Source of the DNA: Pelobates cultripes
Taxonomy: Eukaryota; Chordata; Amphibia; Anura; Pelobatidae
Assembly: GCA_933207985.1 (NCBI GenBank)
Contig: OW240916.1
Coordinates: 264,480,991-264,544,990 of the forward strand
DNA: 64,000 nt
Direction of reading: 5' to 3'
Shown: piece by piece, positions 1 through 10,154 of the stretch
Position numbering within the stretch: the stretch's first letter is position 1
How the letters are laid out: each line of letters opens with the position of its first letter
Program-made: the position numbers and the translations under genes
The notes under the pieces: model-generated
The model's input: the letters and a program-made list of their open reading frames with translations, nothing else
Databases searched by the model: none
Told to the model about the DNA's origin: nothing

Positions 1-59
1 ACCCTGCTGCTGTGGGCCGGTGAGGTAGATCTTTGATATCCCCACCGGCCCATGGAGGC

Positions 60-490
60 TTAAAGGACCACTATAGGCACCCAGACCACTTCAGCTTAAT
101 GAAGTGGTCTGGGTGCCAGGTCCATCTAGGATTAATCCTGCCTGCTGTAAACATAGCAGTTTCAGAGAAACTGGTATGTTTACATATGTGTTAATCCAGC
201 CTCTAGTGGCTGTCTCATTGACAGCCGCTAGAGGCGCTTCCGCACTTCTCACTGGGATTTTCACAGTGAGAAGACGCCAGCATCCATAGGAAATCATTGA
301 GAATGCTTTCCTGTATTGAGAATGCTTTCCTATGGACTGACTAAATGCGCGTGCGGCTCTTGCCGCGCATGCACATTCAGCCGATGAAGTGTTTAACCCC
401 TTCATTGTTTAACTTCAGCCTGGTGGGAGGGGGCCATGAGGGTGGGGGCACCCTCAGGGCACTATAGTGCCAGGAAAACTAGTCCTTTAA
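60..490. mobile_element. T2/Kolobok-type MITE, subfamily A
   Basis: The element is bounded by TTAA at both ends, with termini reading TTAAAGGACCACTATAGG on the left and an inverted counterpart ending in AGTCCTTTAA on the right. The left end folds on itself (GGCACCCAGACCACTT then AAGTGGTCTGGGTGCC). It has no coding capacity and its middle is GC-richer with CpGs. T2-family MITEs of Xenopus (Kolobok superfamily, TTAA target) have this end structure. Related copies lie at 35172-35691 and 52011-52393. Confidence 0.75.
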
Positions 491-1271
491 AGCAATAACT
501 GCAAAAAATACAGTAATTTAGTGTTATCAAAAGTATTGTATAAATGCATATTTTAGCAAATAAACATGTTTCAAACATAGTATAAATAATAAATATGGAA
601 CAAAGTATACAAATAAAAAAAACACACAGTACAATAACACAGTAATTATGACAAAGTATAAATATGCGATATATACTTTAGTTATTATAAAATATATATT
701 ATACAAGGGAAAGTAAGTTTTGGAAGCACAATCCCACATCCATCTTGCAAAATGTTGACTGCCATCCCAACTCACTGTTTAGTGAATAAACCTCTAAGAG
801 TCGTTACATACATTTCTGTAATCTGTGGGTGAAATAAGATACAGTTTAACACAATCTCTTCCTCCCTATTATTGATTGTTGTTCTAGTTACAGAAACCAA
901 ACTAAATACTGTTTCTTAACATCCATCTACAACTCCAACAAAGAATTCCAAGGACATTATGAAAACAGCATTCACCATTGACCTCTTCAATTGCAGTACA
1001 AACTGTTATTCCCCCTTCAGTCAGAAAAGGGGTTTATTCATAAAAGAAGCATGGTCTCTTTTGGAATGCTAACACTTACTATGGTGCTTATCTCACATTA
1101 CTGGTGTGAGGTGCACTGTGGAATGACATATAAAACACTTACCTCCCCAGAACATTTGAATGATATGAAGCAGTATTTAGTTAACATACTCTGCATATAC
1201 ATTCACACTGGGTATAATTTCCAATGACTCCCTGTAAGTACAGAATCAATCATCAGTCTTGTGCAGAGCAT
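491..1271. other. Unannotated AT-rich stretch
   Basis: Low-complexity AT-rich sequence with no convincing coding signal, RNA gene or terminal repeats. Short open frames on both strands show no recognisable domain. Confidence 0.5.
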
Positions 1272-1860
1272 CATGGGCGATTTAGACTTAGATGACTAAA
1301 ATGCAACTAAAACTAAAATGGCTTTTTTAGTCAAAAGGCTATGACTAAATTGAAATTTACCGCCAGAATTGACACTGTCGGGTAAAACACATGAAGGAGG
1401 GAGTAGAGAAAATTAGACACATGGGAAATTGAGGTAATAAGACACATTGGGGGCTGGGGGATTGAGACATAAAGGGGAACTGGTATATTGAGACACATGT
1501 GGAGGCTGGGAGAAAGAGACACATGGGGGGCTGGGGGAATGAGGTACATGGGGGGGCTGGGATAATAAGACACATGAGGGGCTGGCGGAATGAGACATAT
1601 GATTGGGCTTGGAGAATGAAACACATGGATGGACTGGATGGAGGGAATGAGACATAAAAGTGGACTGGGGGACTGAGGCGTGGGGGAGATGAGATGCATT
1701 GAGGGACTGGGGGGAGGAGGACATCCAAAGCACCATAGAGAGGCAGTGAAAGAAAGAGAAAACGTGCTGGGTGGAAGAGACACACAAACAGAGCTGTGGA
1801 GAGGGACGGGTACAGGAAAGCAGCGCCTTCTGGCTGTCCTCAAACTCGTATTGTGATGAG
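1272..1860. repeat. GACACATGG-core minisatellite in a hAT-like relic
   Basis: From about 1383 to 1845, units of roughly 28-35 bp recur with a core like GAGACACATGGGGGGCTGG. The left flank contains ACTAAAACTAAAATGG and ends with CCAGAATTGACACTG, an end seen again near 5270-5385, which suggests one non-autonomous DNA transposon family carries the array. Open frames here on the minus strand arise from the repeat and are not genes. Confidence 0.6.
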
Positions 1861-2121
1861 TAAGTATGGAAAATATGAAGACAGAAAACAGAATATAGTG
1901 TAATATATTCTATAGATTGTGAGGTAAAATAAGAGAAATGCCACCTACAATTTTCTGGAGCTTATGTTCAGCTCCAGATATATGCGCCTGGGTGGTATGA
2001 TCCCCACCTGTGGATGGAAGGTCATGGTTAAGGGCCAGTTAAAGTGTTGAGCGTTCACGGGTATTTCCCTCCAAATTGCAGTGTCACAGATATTCACCAA
2101 TTACATAAAAATTACATAAAT

Positions 2122-2877
2122 TGTGATGGAACCCCGGTTGTTTGTGTATTCCCCCTGTCTTTATTACTACCCTGTGTATTTGTGCAAATTGCCTGCTCCA
2201 CCCCAGTAATCCATTTAGAACGCTCATTAGAACGTTCTCATCTCGGCCTGATGCCAAAACCGCAAGGGAAGCCTTGGCGCGTTGGGTGGCCGCTAGTTCG
2301 TATAGACGAACGCCATCCAGGGGGAGCATTCGTGAACTGCTTCCCACCCCATTCGGTTCCCGAACGGGAACCTCCCCAGTACCCAATGAAATGTTTGCAC
2401 CAATCAATTACTCACAACATAACTGTGAAACCGCAAGGGAAGTAGTTAATGAGTGTACTTGAGTGACAGGAACAGGGGACAAAGGGTATCCTATGAAGAA
2501 GACCCCCTGTCACCGGAAGTGAGAGAACCTGTACTTGGGTGGTGGGAACAGGGGACAAAGTGAGTCTTGGGAAGAAGACCCCCTGTCACCGGAAGTGGGA
2601 AAACCTGTACTTGGGTGGTGGGAAAAGGGGACAAAGGGACTGGAACTCCTGTGTCACGCTAAGACCTCTGGGAGGGGGAGGACCCTGGGAGGGGACACTG
2701 TGATTGTGTGGTGTACACCACTTGCATGGGGTTTTGCTTAAAAAGCAGAGTGTGATAAATAAAGTGTTGTACCTCCAGAACTCAGTCTCGTCCAGTTACT
2801 GGGTGGAAGAAATGGGTCTCTGTACATTTTAAATGGTTCCTAACTGGCTGAAGTCGGGTTACCCATGGTCCGCTACA
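2122..2877 (+). mobile_element. Solo LTR with 5-bp TSD
   Basis: The element begins TGTGATGG, ends CCGCTACA, and is flanked on both sides by TAAAT (2117-2121 and 2878-2882), as expected for LTR integration. An AATAAA signal at about 2757 lies between a TTAAAAAGCAGAGTG stretch and a TTGTACC/CAGTCTCGTCC segment, the usual R/U5 layout. There is no internal region, so it is a recombined solo LTR. The termini resemble those of the LTR at 53918-54739. The superfamily (ERV or gypsy) cannot be settled without internal sequence. Confidence 0.8.
2456..2645 (+). repeat. Tandem repeat in the LTR U3
   Basis: About two and a half copies of a unit of about 75 bp, each starting near GTACTTGGGTGGTGGGAA and containing ACAGGGGACAAAG and GAAGAAGACCCCCTGTCACC. 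U3 tandem duplications of this kind are typical of retroviral-like enhancers. Here that is an inference from position upstream of the poly(A) signal. Confidence 0.7.
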
Positions 2878-2882
2878 TAAAT

Positions 2883-3041
2883 AAAAACAGAAAAATAGTG
2901 ATCTCTGTCTTGTTGTTGTAAAAGCAAAATAAAAGAAAGTATACTCACCTAACAAGTTAAAAGAAAATTGTTTTTTTTTGCTCAATCCTGTGCAGCGTAG
3001 GTGGTTTCCTCCCCACCAAGGAGGTACAAAGTGTGGCTCCT
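2883..3041 (-). mobile_element. Left part of a hammerhead-bearing repeat, split by a LINE
   Basis: This sequence abuts the LINE at its TSD (3029-3041) and continues after the LINE at 4832. Read together on the minus strand, the two parts form a repeat that starts around the hammerhead-like motif at 4925-4962. No coding sequence is visible. Assignment to a Penelope-like element is an inference from the motif. Confidence 0.35.
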
Positions 3042-4831
3042 GGGGGCGGGGCCTGACTGTCATTGAGGAGAGACGTGTCTTGCATGAGCTCCTCTCCTAG
3101 GCCTACTTGAATCGAAGTTCTCAGCCCCATTCTGCCTCAAGGGGAACGATTAACGTGACATACACGACTCCTGACCCTCTTGGGACCCACTGTGGGGTGT
3201 AAGAAACTGCAAGGAGCACAATTGCTACACGAATCTAAGCACACGGCCTGAGGCACACCAGACGAGGGAGGTGGCCGATCTCACAGCCCGGAGCTGCTCG
3301 AGGGCAAACAACATTGCATGGAAACCCTGTTACCCCCCCCCCTCGGACCGGTGGGGGTAATCCCGGTCCACCACTGGGAGGCTAAGCAGATATAGCGGGA
3401 GCCAGAGGAAAAGCCACGGCGGCCACTACATGCTGCAGCAACACAACCAAAATGGCAGATGCAGAGCGGGCCCCCGACAAAACTGAAGACAACCCTGATC
3501 TCTCGACCAGGCTGGACAGGCTATTCAACCAATTTTGGCGCAAACTGGAGAGTAGGCAGCTCCAACCTGTCCGGAGCCAGCGGGGCGACCACACACGGCA
3601 TACTTCAGCCGCAATCATACAGCAGAAGACTACAGCCGTGACGCCGCATTGAGCCCCAACATGGCGGCGGAGCGGGAAACGGGCCCCACAGAGACGCACA
3701 ACTACTCATCCACAAAAGGGTATAGGCTTACCTTGGCCCTACACACGACCACGGACTGGATTGCTGTGACGATCAGAGGTACGGTGCAGTACCCCAGGCT
3801 TACCGAGAACTGCAACCCACCCGCCCGCACCTTGGTACCGTGGTCTGTGGTACACCTCCTTAAGCAAACAGCCTACAGCTATCAGGCTCACCACACCGGA
3901 GCAGAGCTCCGACCCCGCTGTCACAACTAAAACCTGCCTCTTACGAAACGGCTGGCCACAACATATTGCCGACCAGATACTTGCTGCCGGACGGCAGGCC
4001 TCGAGAACTGGTGTGGGTTGATGGACTAGAGTGGACTGACGGCATATGTCCCACACCTGCTTTACACCTCACCGGGACGCCTGTTGCTTCTACCTGCACA
4101 GCTGCCATACCTAATCCAGGACTGTCGAGGATTCTTTCTCCTGCAGGTCAGCAAAATTATCAGGGATTACCTATAGTAATTTACTGACTCCAATGCCCAG
4201 TAACTTACCAGCCATGAGAGTATATTGCCTCTATCCTACCACTGGGCATGGCAATTCAGAGCTGCTAGTTATGTTCACCCGTATGACATGCACCCGATAA
4301 GCCTGATCTAAAATAGATACACACATTGCATGTTAGGCTCTACTTATGGTATTTATTGAATGTACGTTAACAGTTTAAGTTACAATATTTGTTGATATGT
4401 CTAAACCCTGGTTACTTTACCATAACGACGCCTACCAACCGCTAACTCTAAGGCACCTACTGTATGCAGCCACCTAACCCAAGCTAATACCCTAGTCTAA
4501 CTTTGCCTGGACCACACTTCATTATTAAAAATGTGCCAATAAGCTACTGTCCCCCCACACTAACATACAATGTGAGCTGTTCCTCATGACACATAATTGG
4601 TATAATCCACTAGATGTTTCGCTTAAGTCTAACTACTTTTATCATTATTACGCTAAACCTGTTGGTAATACTATGGAATGCTTACTTAATATAAAATGAG
4701 GCTGTCTCTCATAGGAGATGTTGCATTTTGTAATTGTGCTCCCAATCTGCATGAAAAATGTACATCCCCTCCTCTTTATTCTGTACCCCATTTAACAAAT
4801 GCCTCAATAAAAGAAAGATTGGAAGAAAAAA
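3042..4831 (+). mobile_element. Internally deleted L1/Tx1-like LINE with 13-bp TSD
   Basis: It begins GGGGGCGGGGCCTGACTGTC and ends with an AATAAA signal and A-rich tail (AATAAAAGAAAGATTGGAAG then As). It is flanked by a perfect 13-bp duplication AAGTGTGGCTCCT at 3029-3041 and 4832-4844, proving target-primed insertion. The 5' portion matches the element at 63292-64000 in its opening bases, a C-tract followed by a GGGGGT...CGGTCCAC segment and an ORF1-like start. Endonuclease and reverse transcriptase are absent, so it is a deleted, non-autonomous copy probably mobilised in trans. Confidence 0.75.
3452..3652 (+). pseudogene. LINE ORF1 N-terminal remnant
   Basis: A short frame beginning MADAERAPDK and containing RLDRLFNQFWRKLES, a likely coiled-coil segment. 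The partial ORF at 63714-64000 has a comparable RRLEATFARFWHALNEQ segment at a similar distance from its start, supporting a shared ORF1 family. The frame stops at 66 codons with no RNA-recognition motif, so it is truncated. ORF1 proteins of this clade bind the element RNA; that role is inferred by family. Confidence 0.45.
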
Positions 4832-4844
4832 AAGTGTGGCTCCT

Positions 4845-5000
4845 CTGGATAAAATCAAGAAGGTCCTGGTAAGGTAAAAAATTGTTTTATTTAAAACAAA
4901 GATAATAAAACCAATGACATAAAAACACCAACACGTTTCACACAAAGGGGCTTTTTTAAAGTGTTCAAGTGCTTCCCTGTACCCTTTCCTGACCAATACC
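4845..5000 (-). ncRNA. Hammerhead-like core in a retroelement relic
   Basis: On the minus strand, 4962 to 4925 reads an AAAAAAGCCCC arm, TTTGTGT, then GAAACGTGTTGG. This resembles the stem II-GAAA-stem III part of hammerhead ribozymes, which are known in Penelope-like elements and in amphibian repeats. The CTGATGA box is degenerate and stem II is weak, so activity is unlikely. The sequence continues on the minus strand with AATAAA-type signals. Related motifs lie at 5617-5770, 36053-36090 and 56525-56607. Confidence 0.35.
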
Positions 5001-5089
5001 ATGGCCAGATAGAAGAGACTATGGTTTGGGAAGTACCAGCTGCCATACCCGGATATAACAAGCGCTAGAAACCTCACCATCACACATAT

Positions 5090-5400
5090 TAGGGCTGAGG
5101 AGAGAAAGAGACCCATAGAGGACCTGAGAGGGGGGCAGAGAGCCACAAAGAAGTAAAAGAGACAGACAGGGGTTTGGGGAGGAGACACCCAGAGGGGCTG
5201 GGGACACACATAGAGACACAGAAATGCTGGAGAACGGGCAGATTAGACAGATAGAGGGTCTAACTAACTAAAATCTACTGGAAATTTAGTTGCCTAACAA
5301 ACTAAACTAAAACAATTCAGATTACTAAAATACGAATAAAACTAGATTACAATTTGCCATCAAAATTAACACTGCCAATAACAAATTTTTAGTCAGCTAT
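5090..5400. repeat. Short GACAC minisatellite in a hAT-like relic
   Basis: A few degenerate units with GAGACACCCAGAGGGGCTGG and GGACACACATAGAGACAC, followed by a TTTAGTTGCC...ACTAAAAC segment and CATCAAAATTAACACTGCC. The flank matches the relic at 1272-1400, so this is a second, shorter copy of the same element. Confidence 0.5.
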
Positions 5401-5572
5401 TACAATGTGCATTCCCCTCTATATTGACAACTTAGCTATAATCTACCTATTTAGGTGAGTATAGCGAAGGACAACCTAAGCATACACTAAACACCACACT
5501 GTAGTGAAGTGAATGTGGAATTGCTAAATTTAAGGTAAATTATTCAAGGGATTAGGCTGAGCAAAAAAAATA

Positions 5573-5810
5573 AATCAAGTTTCTCCAACAACTGCTCCCT
5601 GTGAGTGCCAATAAGTTTATAAAGCCAAACGCGGTTCGCCTATTGTGGCTTTATCAATGGCTGTAATGTATGTGAATTGTTTTTCTTTGTTTAAATAGTC
5701 CGCTTCCGTGTTGTGTACATTACAACCATTGGTAAATCTGAAAAAGGTGAAATGCGTTTGGCTTAGCAGACTTATTGGCACCCATAGGGAGCAGTTGTTG
5801 GATATACCGG
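5573..5810. repeat. Inverted repeat whose arms each carry a hammerhead-like motif
   Basis: The left arm (about 5573-5665) and right arm (about 5728-5810) are inverted copies: both, read outward, pass through GCGTTTGGCTT, ACTTATTGGCAC and GGGAGCAGTTGTTGGA. The minus-strand arm contains TTGATAAAGCC, loop, GGCGAACC, GCG, close to the hammerhead order CTGANGA-stem II-GAAA-stem III. The plus-strand arm has CTGAAAAAGGTGAAATGCG, more decayed. The spacer itself is bounded by TGTAATGTA/TACATTACA. This resembles inverted pseudo-LTR arrangements of Penelope-like elements, but no coding part is present. Confidence 0.5.
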
Positions 5811-6381
5811 GACCTCATCTCTCAACTATTTCTGCACCCTGCCGGAGAGCTGGAACAAGTCAGGAATCCTGCTTTGGACCGTACTATGTACAAGTTATAA
5901 CCATTATATTCACAGTGTTTATACACTGTATTCTTTTATATGGATATTAGACTCTCTCTGGATCTATTGGCTACTATTTTATTTTTTATTTTTGTTTGCT
6001 GCTAATTTCTGTGCTGCACTTTAGACTAATTGCCTGCTATTTACTATGCTACTGATGTGCTGCTAATTATTAGATGGACTTATGCTGCTATTTTTTGCTG
6101 GTTCATGAAAGCTGTCCTAAATGCATTTTATGTGTCTATAACTATCTATGTTACTTTACTGGGTATTTTTATGTATGTATTGTGCTTGTGATTTTATGTT
6201 TAGGTTTGTTTTAAACTAAAATTTACAATTCACACTCTTTACAGCACATTCTATATACATAGCAAGTGGAAATCCCGTTATGTGGTAATCTACTCAATAT
6301 TTTATTTGCTGTGCTTTTAGCACTATTTTTCTTTCCTGTAATTTTTTTATTCCCCACCCCTATTGTTCCATGTGAACATGT
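5811..6381. other. No recognised feature
   Basis: AT-rich sequence continuing from the right arm of the hammerhead-like inverted repeat. It probably contains the rest of that repeat, but no coding frame or terminal structure is visible. Confidence 0.4.
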
Positions 6382-7104
6382 TTAAAGAGACACAATTGTC
6401 AGAAAAACAACTTTAGCTTAATTAAGCAGTTTTGGTGTATAGAACATGCCCCTGCAGTCTCGCTGCTCAATTCACTGCCATTTTGGAGTTAAATCACTTG
6501 TTTATACAGCCCTAGCCACACCTCCCTGTATGTGACTTGCACAGCCTTCCTAAACACGTCCTGTAAAGCGTCATCTAATGTTTACACTTCCTTTATTGCA
6601 CAATCTGGTAGAGGTTAAGATAGTGAAGGAGTTTAAGAATGTGTGGGATAGGCATAAGGCTATCCTAGATTTAAGATAAGGCCAGAGACTAATGAAAGTA
6701 TTTACAAAATTGGGCAGACTAGAAGGGACGAATTCTTCTTATCTGCAGTCACATTCTATGTTTCTAATCGGTTTAATTTAGAATGTTTTATCTCCTGCAC
6801 TGTTAATAGCTTGCTAGACCCTACAGGAGCCTCTTGTATGTAATTAAAGTTCAATTTACAGGGCAGTTGATAAAACATTTAAAATTATGTAACATCTGTT
6901 TAAAAATTAAACAATTTTCTTAGTTCATGTAGGATTTGTCAGTCACAGCTAGGGAGGTTGTGACTAGGGCGGCATCTGCATAAACAAAATTGATGAATCT
7001 TCTAATGGTAGAGAATTGAGCAGTGAGACTTCAGAGGCATGATCAATACACAAAAACTGATTCATTAAGCTAAAGTTGTTTTGGTGACTATAGTGTCCCT
7101 TTAA
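6382..7104. mobile_element. T2/Kolobok-type MITE, subfamily B, with a nested CR1 tail
   Basis: TTAA lies at 6382-6385 and 7101-7104. The left end contains CAACTTTAGCTTAATTAAGC and the right end TTGGTGACTATAGTGTCCC before TTAA, imperfect inverted termini. Internal landmarks (CCTGCAGTCTCGCTGCTC, GTCAGTCACAGCTAGGGAGG) recur at 8817-9207, 9208-10154 and 41715-42179. A CR1 3' fragment at 6606-6765 interrupts the element. Confidence 0.75.
6606..6765 (+). mobile_element. 5'-truncated CR1 LINE 3' end
   Basis: The segment GGAGTTTAAG...GTGGGATAGGCATAAGGC... through ACATTCTATGTTTCT matches the 3' end of the CR1 LINE at 26120-26278 nearly base for base. It is flanked by AATC at 6602-6605 and 6766-6769 and sits inside a MITE, giving a relative age: MITE first, CR1 second. 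It has no coding capacity. Confidence 0.8.
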
Positions 7105-7189
7105 GCCCTAAAGGGAATGAAGAGGAGAAGGTAGCAGCCATTTGTGTCCCTGCACACCAAGTTTTTGAAAATAGCCCCTGAATCCTGGA

Positions 7190-7600
7190 AGAAAGCAATC
7201 AAGCATGGTCCCTTGTCCAAGTACAGCTAGGGGAATTAGAGTCCCAAGAGTGGGCTAAGATCCAGCAGCTGCTAGTGGCAAAACAGGCTATATTCTCTAA
7301 CTTTTTGGGGTACACCACCATGGCTCATCATAGGGTAGAAACCCCTAGGAAAGATGCTTTTAAGCCAACCTTCATGCCGCATCCCGGAGACCATTAGGAA
7401 TGAAATGAGGATGGAGATCCAGGAGATGCTCCAGATTGGAGTTATTGAAGCCTCAGGCAGTCCTTGGGTTTCCCTGGTAGTTCTGGTGCAGAAGTGGGAC
7501 AGGACCACCTGCTTCTGCATCGACTAGCAGAAGTTGAATGAGAAGATGGTGACCTATGCATATGCGACAAGCCATGCTTAACTGGAGTCTCTACGGTCAC
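7190..7600 (+). pseudogene. Decayed gypsy-type pol fragment (RT N-terminus)
   Basis: Conceptual reading, with at least one frame change near 7395, gives a segment with IFSNFLGYTTMAHHRVETP, then EIQEMLQIGVIEASGSPW, LVVLVQKWD and FCIDxQKLNEK. This is the usual order of the RT N-terminal region in Ty3/gypsy elements (linker after protease, then the IEPSxSPWxSPxVLVxKKDG and FCVDYRxLN blocks). The catalytic YxDD block is absent. Stops within the frame show it is a dead relic. No LTRs were recognised around it. Confidence 0.6.
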
Positions 7601-7617
7601 TTCCACCGGACTAAGCT

Positions 7618-7713
7618 GCAGTGTTTATAGCTTTACTACAGCCTTTTTTACCCCCTACATTCAGGTTCATCTAATGTGTGGAGCGAAGGCTATAGCAAAG
7701 CTATAATCACTGC
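7618..7713. repeat. 96-bp foldback hairpin
   Basis: The arms 7618-7645 and 7686-7713 are inverted copies over 28 bp with about three mismatches (GCAGTGTTTATAGC outward on the left, complement of GCTATAATCACTGC on the right). The inner CCTACATT/AATGTGTGG can extend the stem. It is a palindromic MITE-like unit with a fold of the size seen in microRNA precursors; expression is unknown. Confidence 0.6.
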
Positions 7714-8816
7714 TCTACAGGTGAGAGAGTCTAAAGACATATATTCACTGCAGCCTGATCCAGTGGAAGAGGTTCTCAGAGATCCCAGACAAGATTTGGT
7801 GACTGGGTCTGAAGCACTCCAGGTTTTTTGGTAGCAGAGAGAAAGCTTGCGTGACGGAGGTACTCAGACAGAGTACAGGAACCCCCTCACAGATAGCTGT
7901 TTAGTTTTCCATTCAATGTAATTCAATGTTTAGTGAATAAACGTCACTGTTTGCAAAAAGCCCTCCAGGTTATTTTTCCATGACCGCAGGGGAACTTAGA
8001 AGTAAATATCAGCTCCATGTTCCCACTGATTTGAACTTGTTGAAGTCAGAGGTGCTGATAGATTAGGAGGATAAAATCCAACTGTAAGTGACTATTGTCC
8101 GTTCAGGCTTACCTAATGCATAGGTTAAACTGTCTTCATTCCACAGAGCAACGCTTGGTAACACACTGGGCTAGATTTTTTTTCATAGACTCACTGTCAG
8201 TACTTTCAGAGACTATTTAATAAATGGTAATAATTCACTTTTTAATGTCAGGCTTAGTGCTTTGCCAAGCACTTTCAACGGCTGTCATTTTATAGCCCTT
8301 ATACAGGATGATGATGGTTTAAAATGATGATGGACAACCGCGTTTGTAAAATGACATAATACTTAATAATTACTTTCTAAACATTCGTTTTCTACCATTG
8401 GGATATTTTCCATATGTTAAAGACATTGACAAATATCCGAGAGCCTTGAGCACACCAGTTGGGTATCAGAGTACATGGCTAGACACTGCTGTTTATAGAA
8501 AGGATTCCACATAGCACGATGACCTTCCAATGGGAAAAGGAGGCTGTAAACAAATCTCTGTGGAAATGAAAGGATCAGGCTGGTTTGCTTCTTCTTTTAT
8601 GAAATAAATTATGCAAAATGTATTACTAAAATATTATATTAATGAAATATCGCACCTCAATTATATGTATTAAACAAAATCTACAGCGCAATAACATTTA
8701 GGGGCTTATTCGCTAAATTTCCAAATTTGCTTTCTATAATGCAGAAGTTTTGGACTTTGAAAGTCAGTTTTCAGTTTACCACAATTCTTTATTTGATTGT
8801 GAATATACTTCCTAGT
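7714..8816. other. Mostly unrecognised; possible LTR-like tail at the left
   Basis: The part from about 7850 to 7990 has GTGAATAAACG followed by a short GT/CCTCC segment, as in the R/U5 part of an LTR or a generic poly(A) signal, but no boundaries could be fixed. The rest is AT-rich with no coding or repeat signal that I recognise. Confidence 0.3.
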
Positions 8817-9207
8817 TTAAGAACCAAAACAACTTTAGCTCAAATGAATGCTTTTGGTGTACATATCATGCCTTGCAGTCTCATTGCTCAAACCTCTGCC
8901 ATAACTTGTTTAAGCAACCTTAGCCACATTTTCCTGGCCTCTCTACAAAACGTATTTAATAAGAGGTTTGATTTTTAAACCTTCCTTATTGCACGGTTTG
9001 TTTAATTGCCTGCTAGATACTGCAGTAGCCTCCAATGTGTAATTGATGTTCAAATAACAAAGCAGGAGATAAAACCATCTTAAGTAAACACACTGTGCTG
9101 TAAGAACTGATTGCAAATGAAACCATTTGTTCATGAAGGATGTGTGAGTCACAGCCGGGGAGGTATGGATTGGTGTGCATAAACAGAAACAAAATTAATT
9201 TAACTCC
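8817..9207. mobile_element. T2-type MITE fragment, subfamily B
   Basis: Starts at a TTAA with AACCAAAACAACTTTAGC and contains CCTTGCAGTCTCATTGCTC and GAGTCACAGCCGGGGAGG, the landmarks of the copy at 6382-7104. It stops at ATTAATTTAACTCC where another copy begins. It lacks the right terminus. Confidence 0.65.
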
Positions 9208-10154
9208 TTAAAGGACACTATAGGCACACAAGCAACCTTAGCTTAATGAAGCAGTTTTGGTATATAAATAATACCCCTGCAGCCTCACTGCTCATGTCTC
9301 TGCCATTTAGGAGTTAAATCGCTTTGTAAATAGAGCTTAGTCACACCTCCCTGCATGTAAGAAATGGAGGGTATGGGACACCTAGAGGGGAGGGAGGAGA
9401 GAGGGAGAAATGGGACACATGGAGAGGAGAGAGGGAAGGTATGGGACACGGGGGGGGGTAGGGGGGAATGGAGGGTATGGGACACAGGGAGGTGAGGGGT
9501 AGAGAGGGAGAAATGGGACACATGGAGGGGAAAGAGGAAGGGTATGGGCACAGGGAGGGGAGGGGGAGAGAGGTAGGAATGATACACAGGGAGGGAAGGG
9601 GGGAGAGATGAGATGGGACACAGGGAGGGGAGAAGGGAGAGATGGAGGGTACGGGACACAGGGAGGGAGGGGGGAGATGGGTGTGGGACAGGAGGGGGAG
9701 TGGAGATGGGGGTATGGGACACAGAGAGGGGAGGAGGAGAGAGGGAGAAATGGGACACATGGAAGGGAGGGGGAGAGAGGGCAGAATGGGACACATGGGG
9801 GAGAGAGGGAGGGTATGGGACACAGGGAGAAGGAGAAATTGGACACATGGAGGGGCTGTGGGGCAGAAGGAATGAGTCACATGGGGGGGGGCAAGCCGGG
9901 GGATAAGACACATGGGAGGAGGGCCTCAGGGCAATTTACGCAACGGGGCTCAGTGGATTGTAGTTACGGCTCTGATTGAAACCATTTTTTTAATGCAGGG
10001 TGTGTCAGTCAAAGCTAAGGGAGGTATGGCTAGGACTGGATGCACAGATACAAAAGTGATAATCCTAAACGGCAGAGAATTGAGCAGTGAGGTTGCAGGG
10101 GCATGATCTATAGACATCAACTGCTTCATTAAGCTAAAGTTGTTTTGGTGCATA
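9208..10154. mobile_element. T2-type MITE, subfamily B, inflated by a minisatellite
   Basis: TTAA at 9208 starts TTAAAGGACACTATAGGC. The right part (TGTGTCAGTCAAAGC, GAGAATTGAGCAGTGAG, TTAAGCTAAAGTTG) matches the right half of the copy at 6382-7104, but the last about 15 bp with the closing TTAA are missing. About 550 bp of minisatellite (9360-9905) replaces the middle, so the MITE is roughly twice its normal length. Confidence 0.7.
9360..9905. repeat. GGGACACA(T/G)GG minisatellite
   Basis: Purine-rich units of about 25-35 bp, each with ATGGGACACAGGGAGG or GGGACACATGGAGGGG and GAGAGAGGGAGAAA. Strand asymmetry is strong. Long open frames on both strands (up to about 200 codons) are translation of the repeat (proline/serine on minus, glycine/arginine on plus), not proteins. 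Confidence 0.9.

Noticed and set aside
2044..2445. 133-codon plus frame and a minus counterpart
   Set aside because: Lies across the border of a solo LTR with defined 5-bp TSD.
4709..5209. 166-codon hydrophobic minus frame
   Set aside because: Spans the LINE tail, its TSD and a repeat relic; no single genetic unit could encode it.
9285..9911. Long proline/serine-rich minus frames (up to 208 codons)
   Set aside because: They read through a minisatellite; frames are open on both strands and in several phases.
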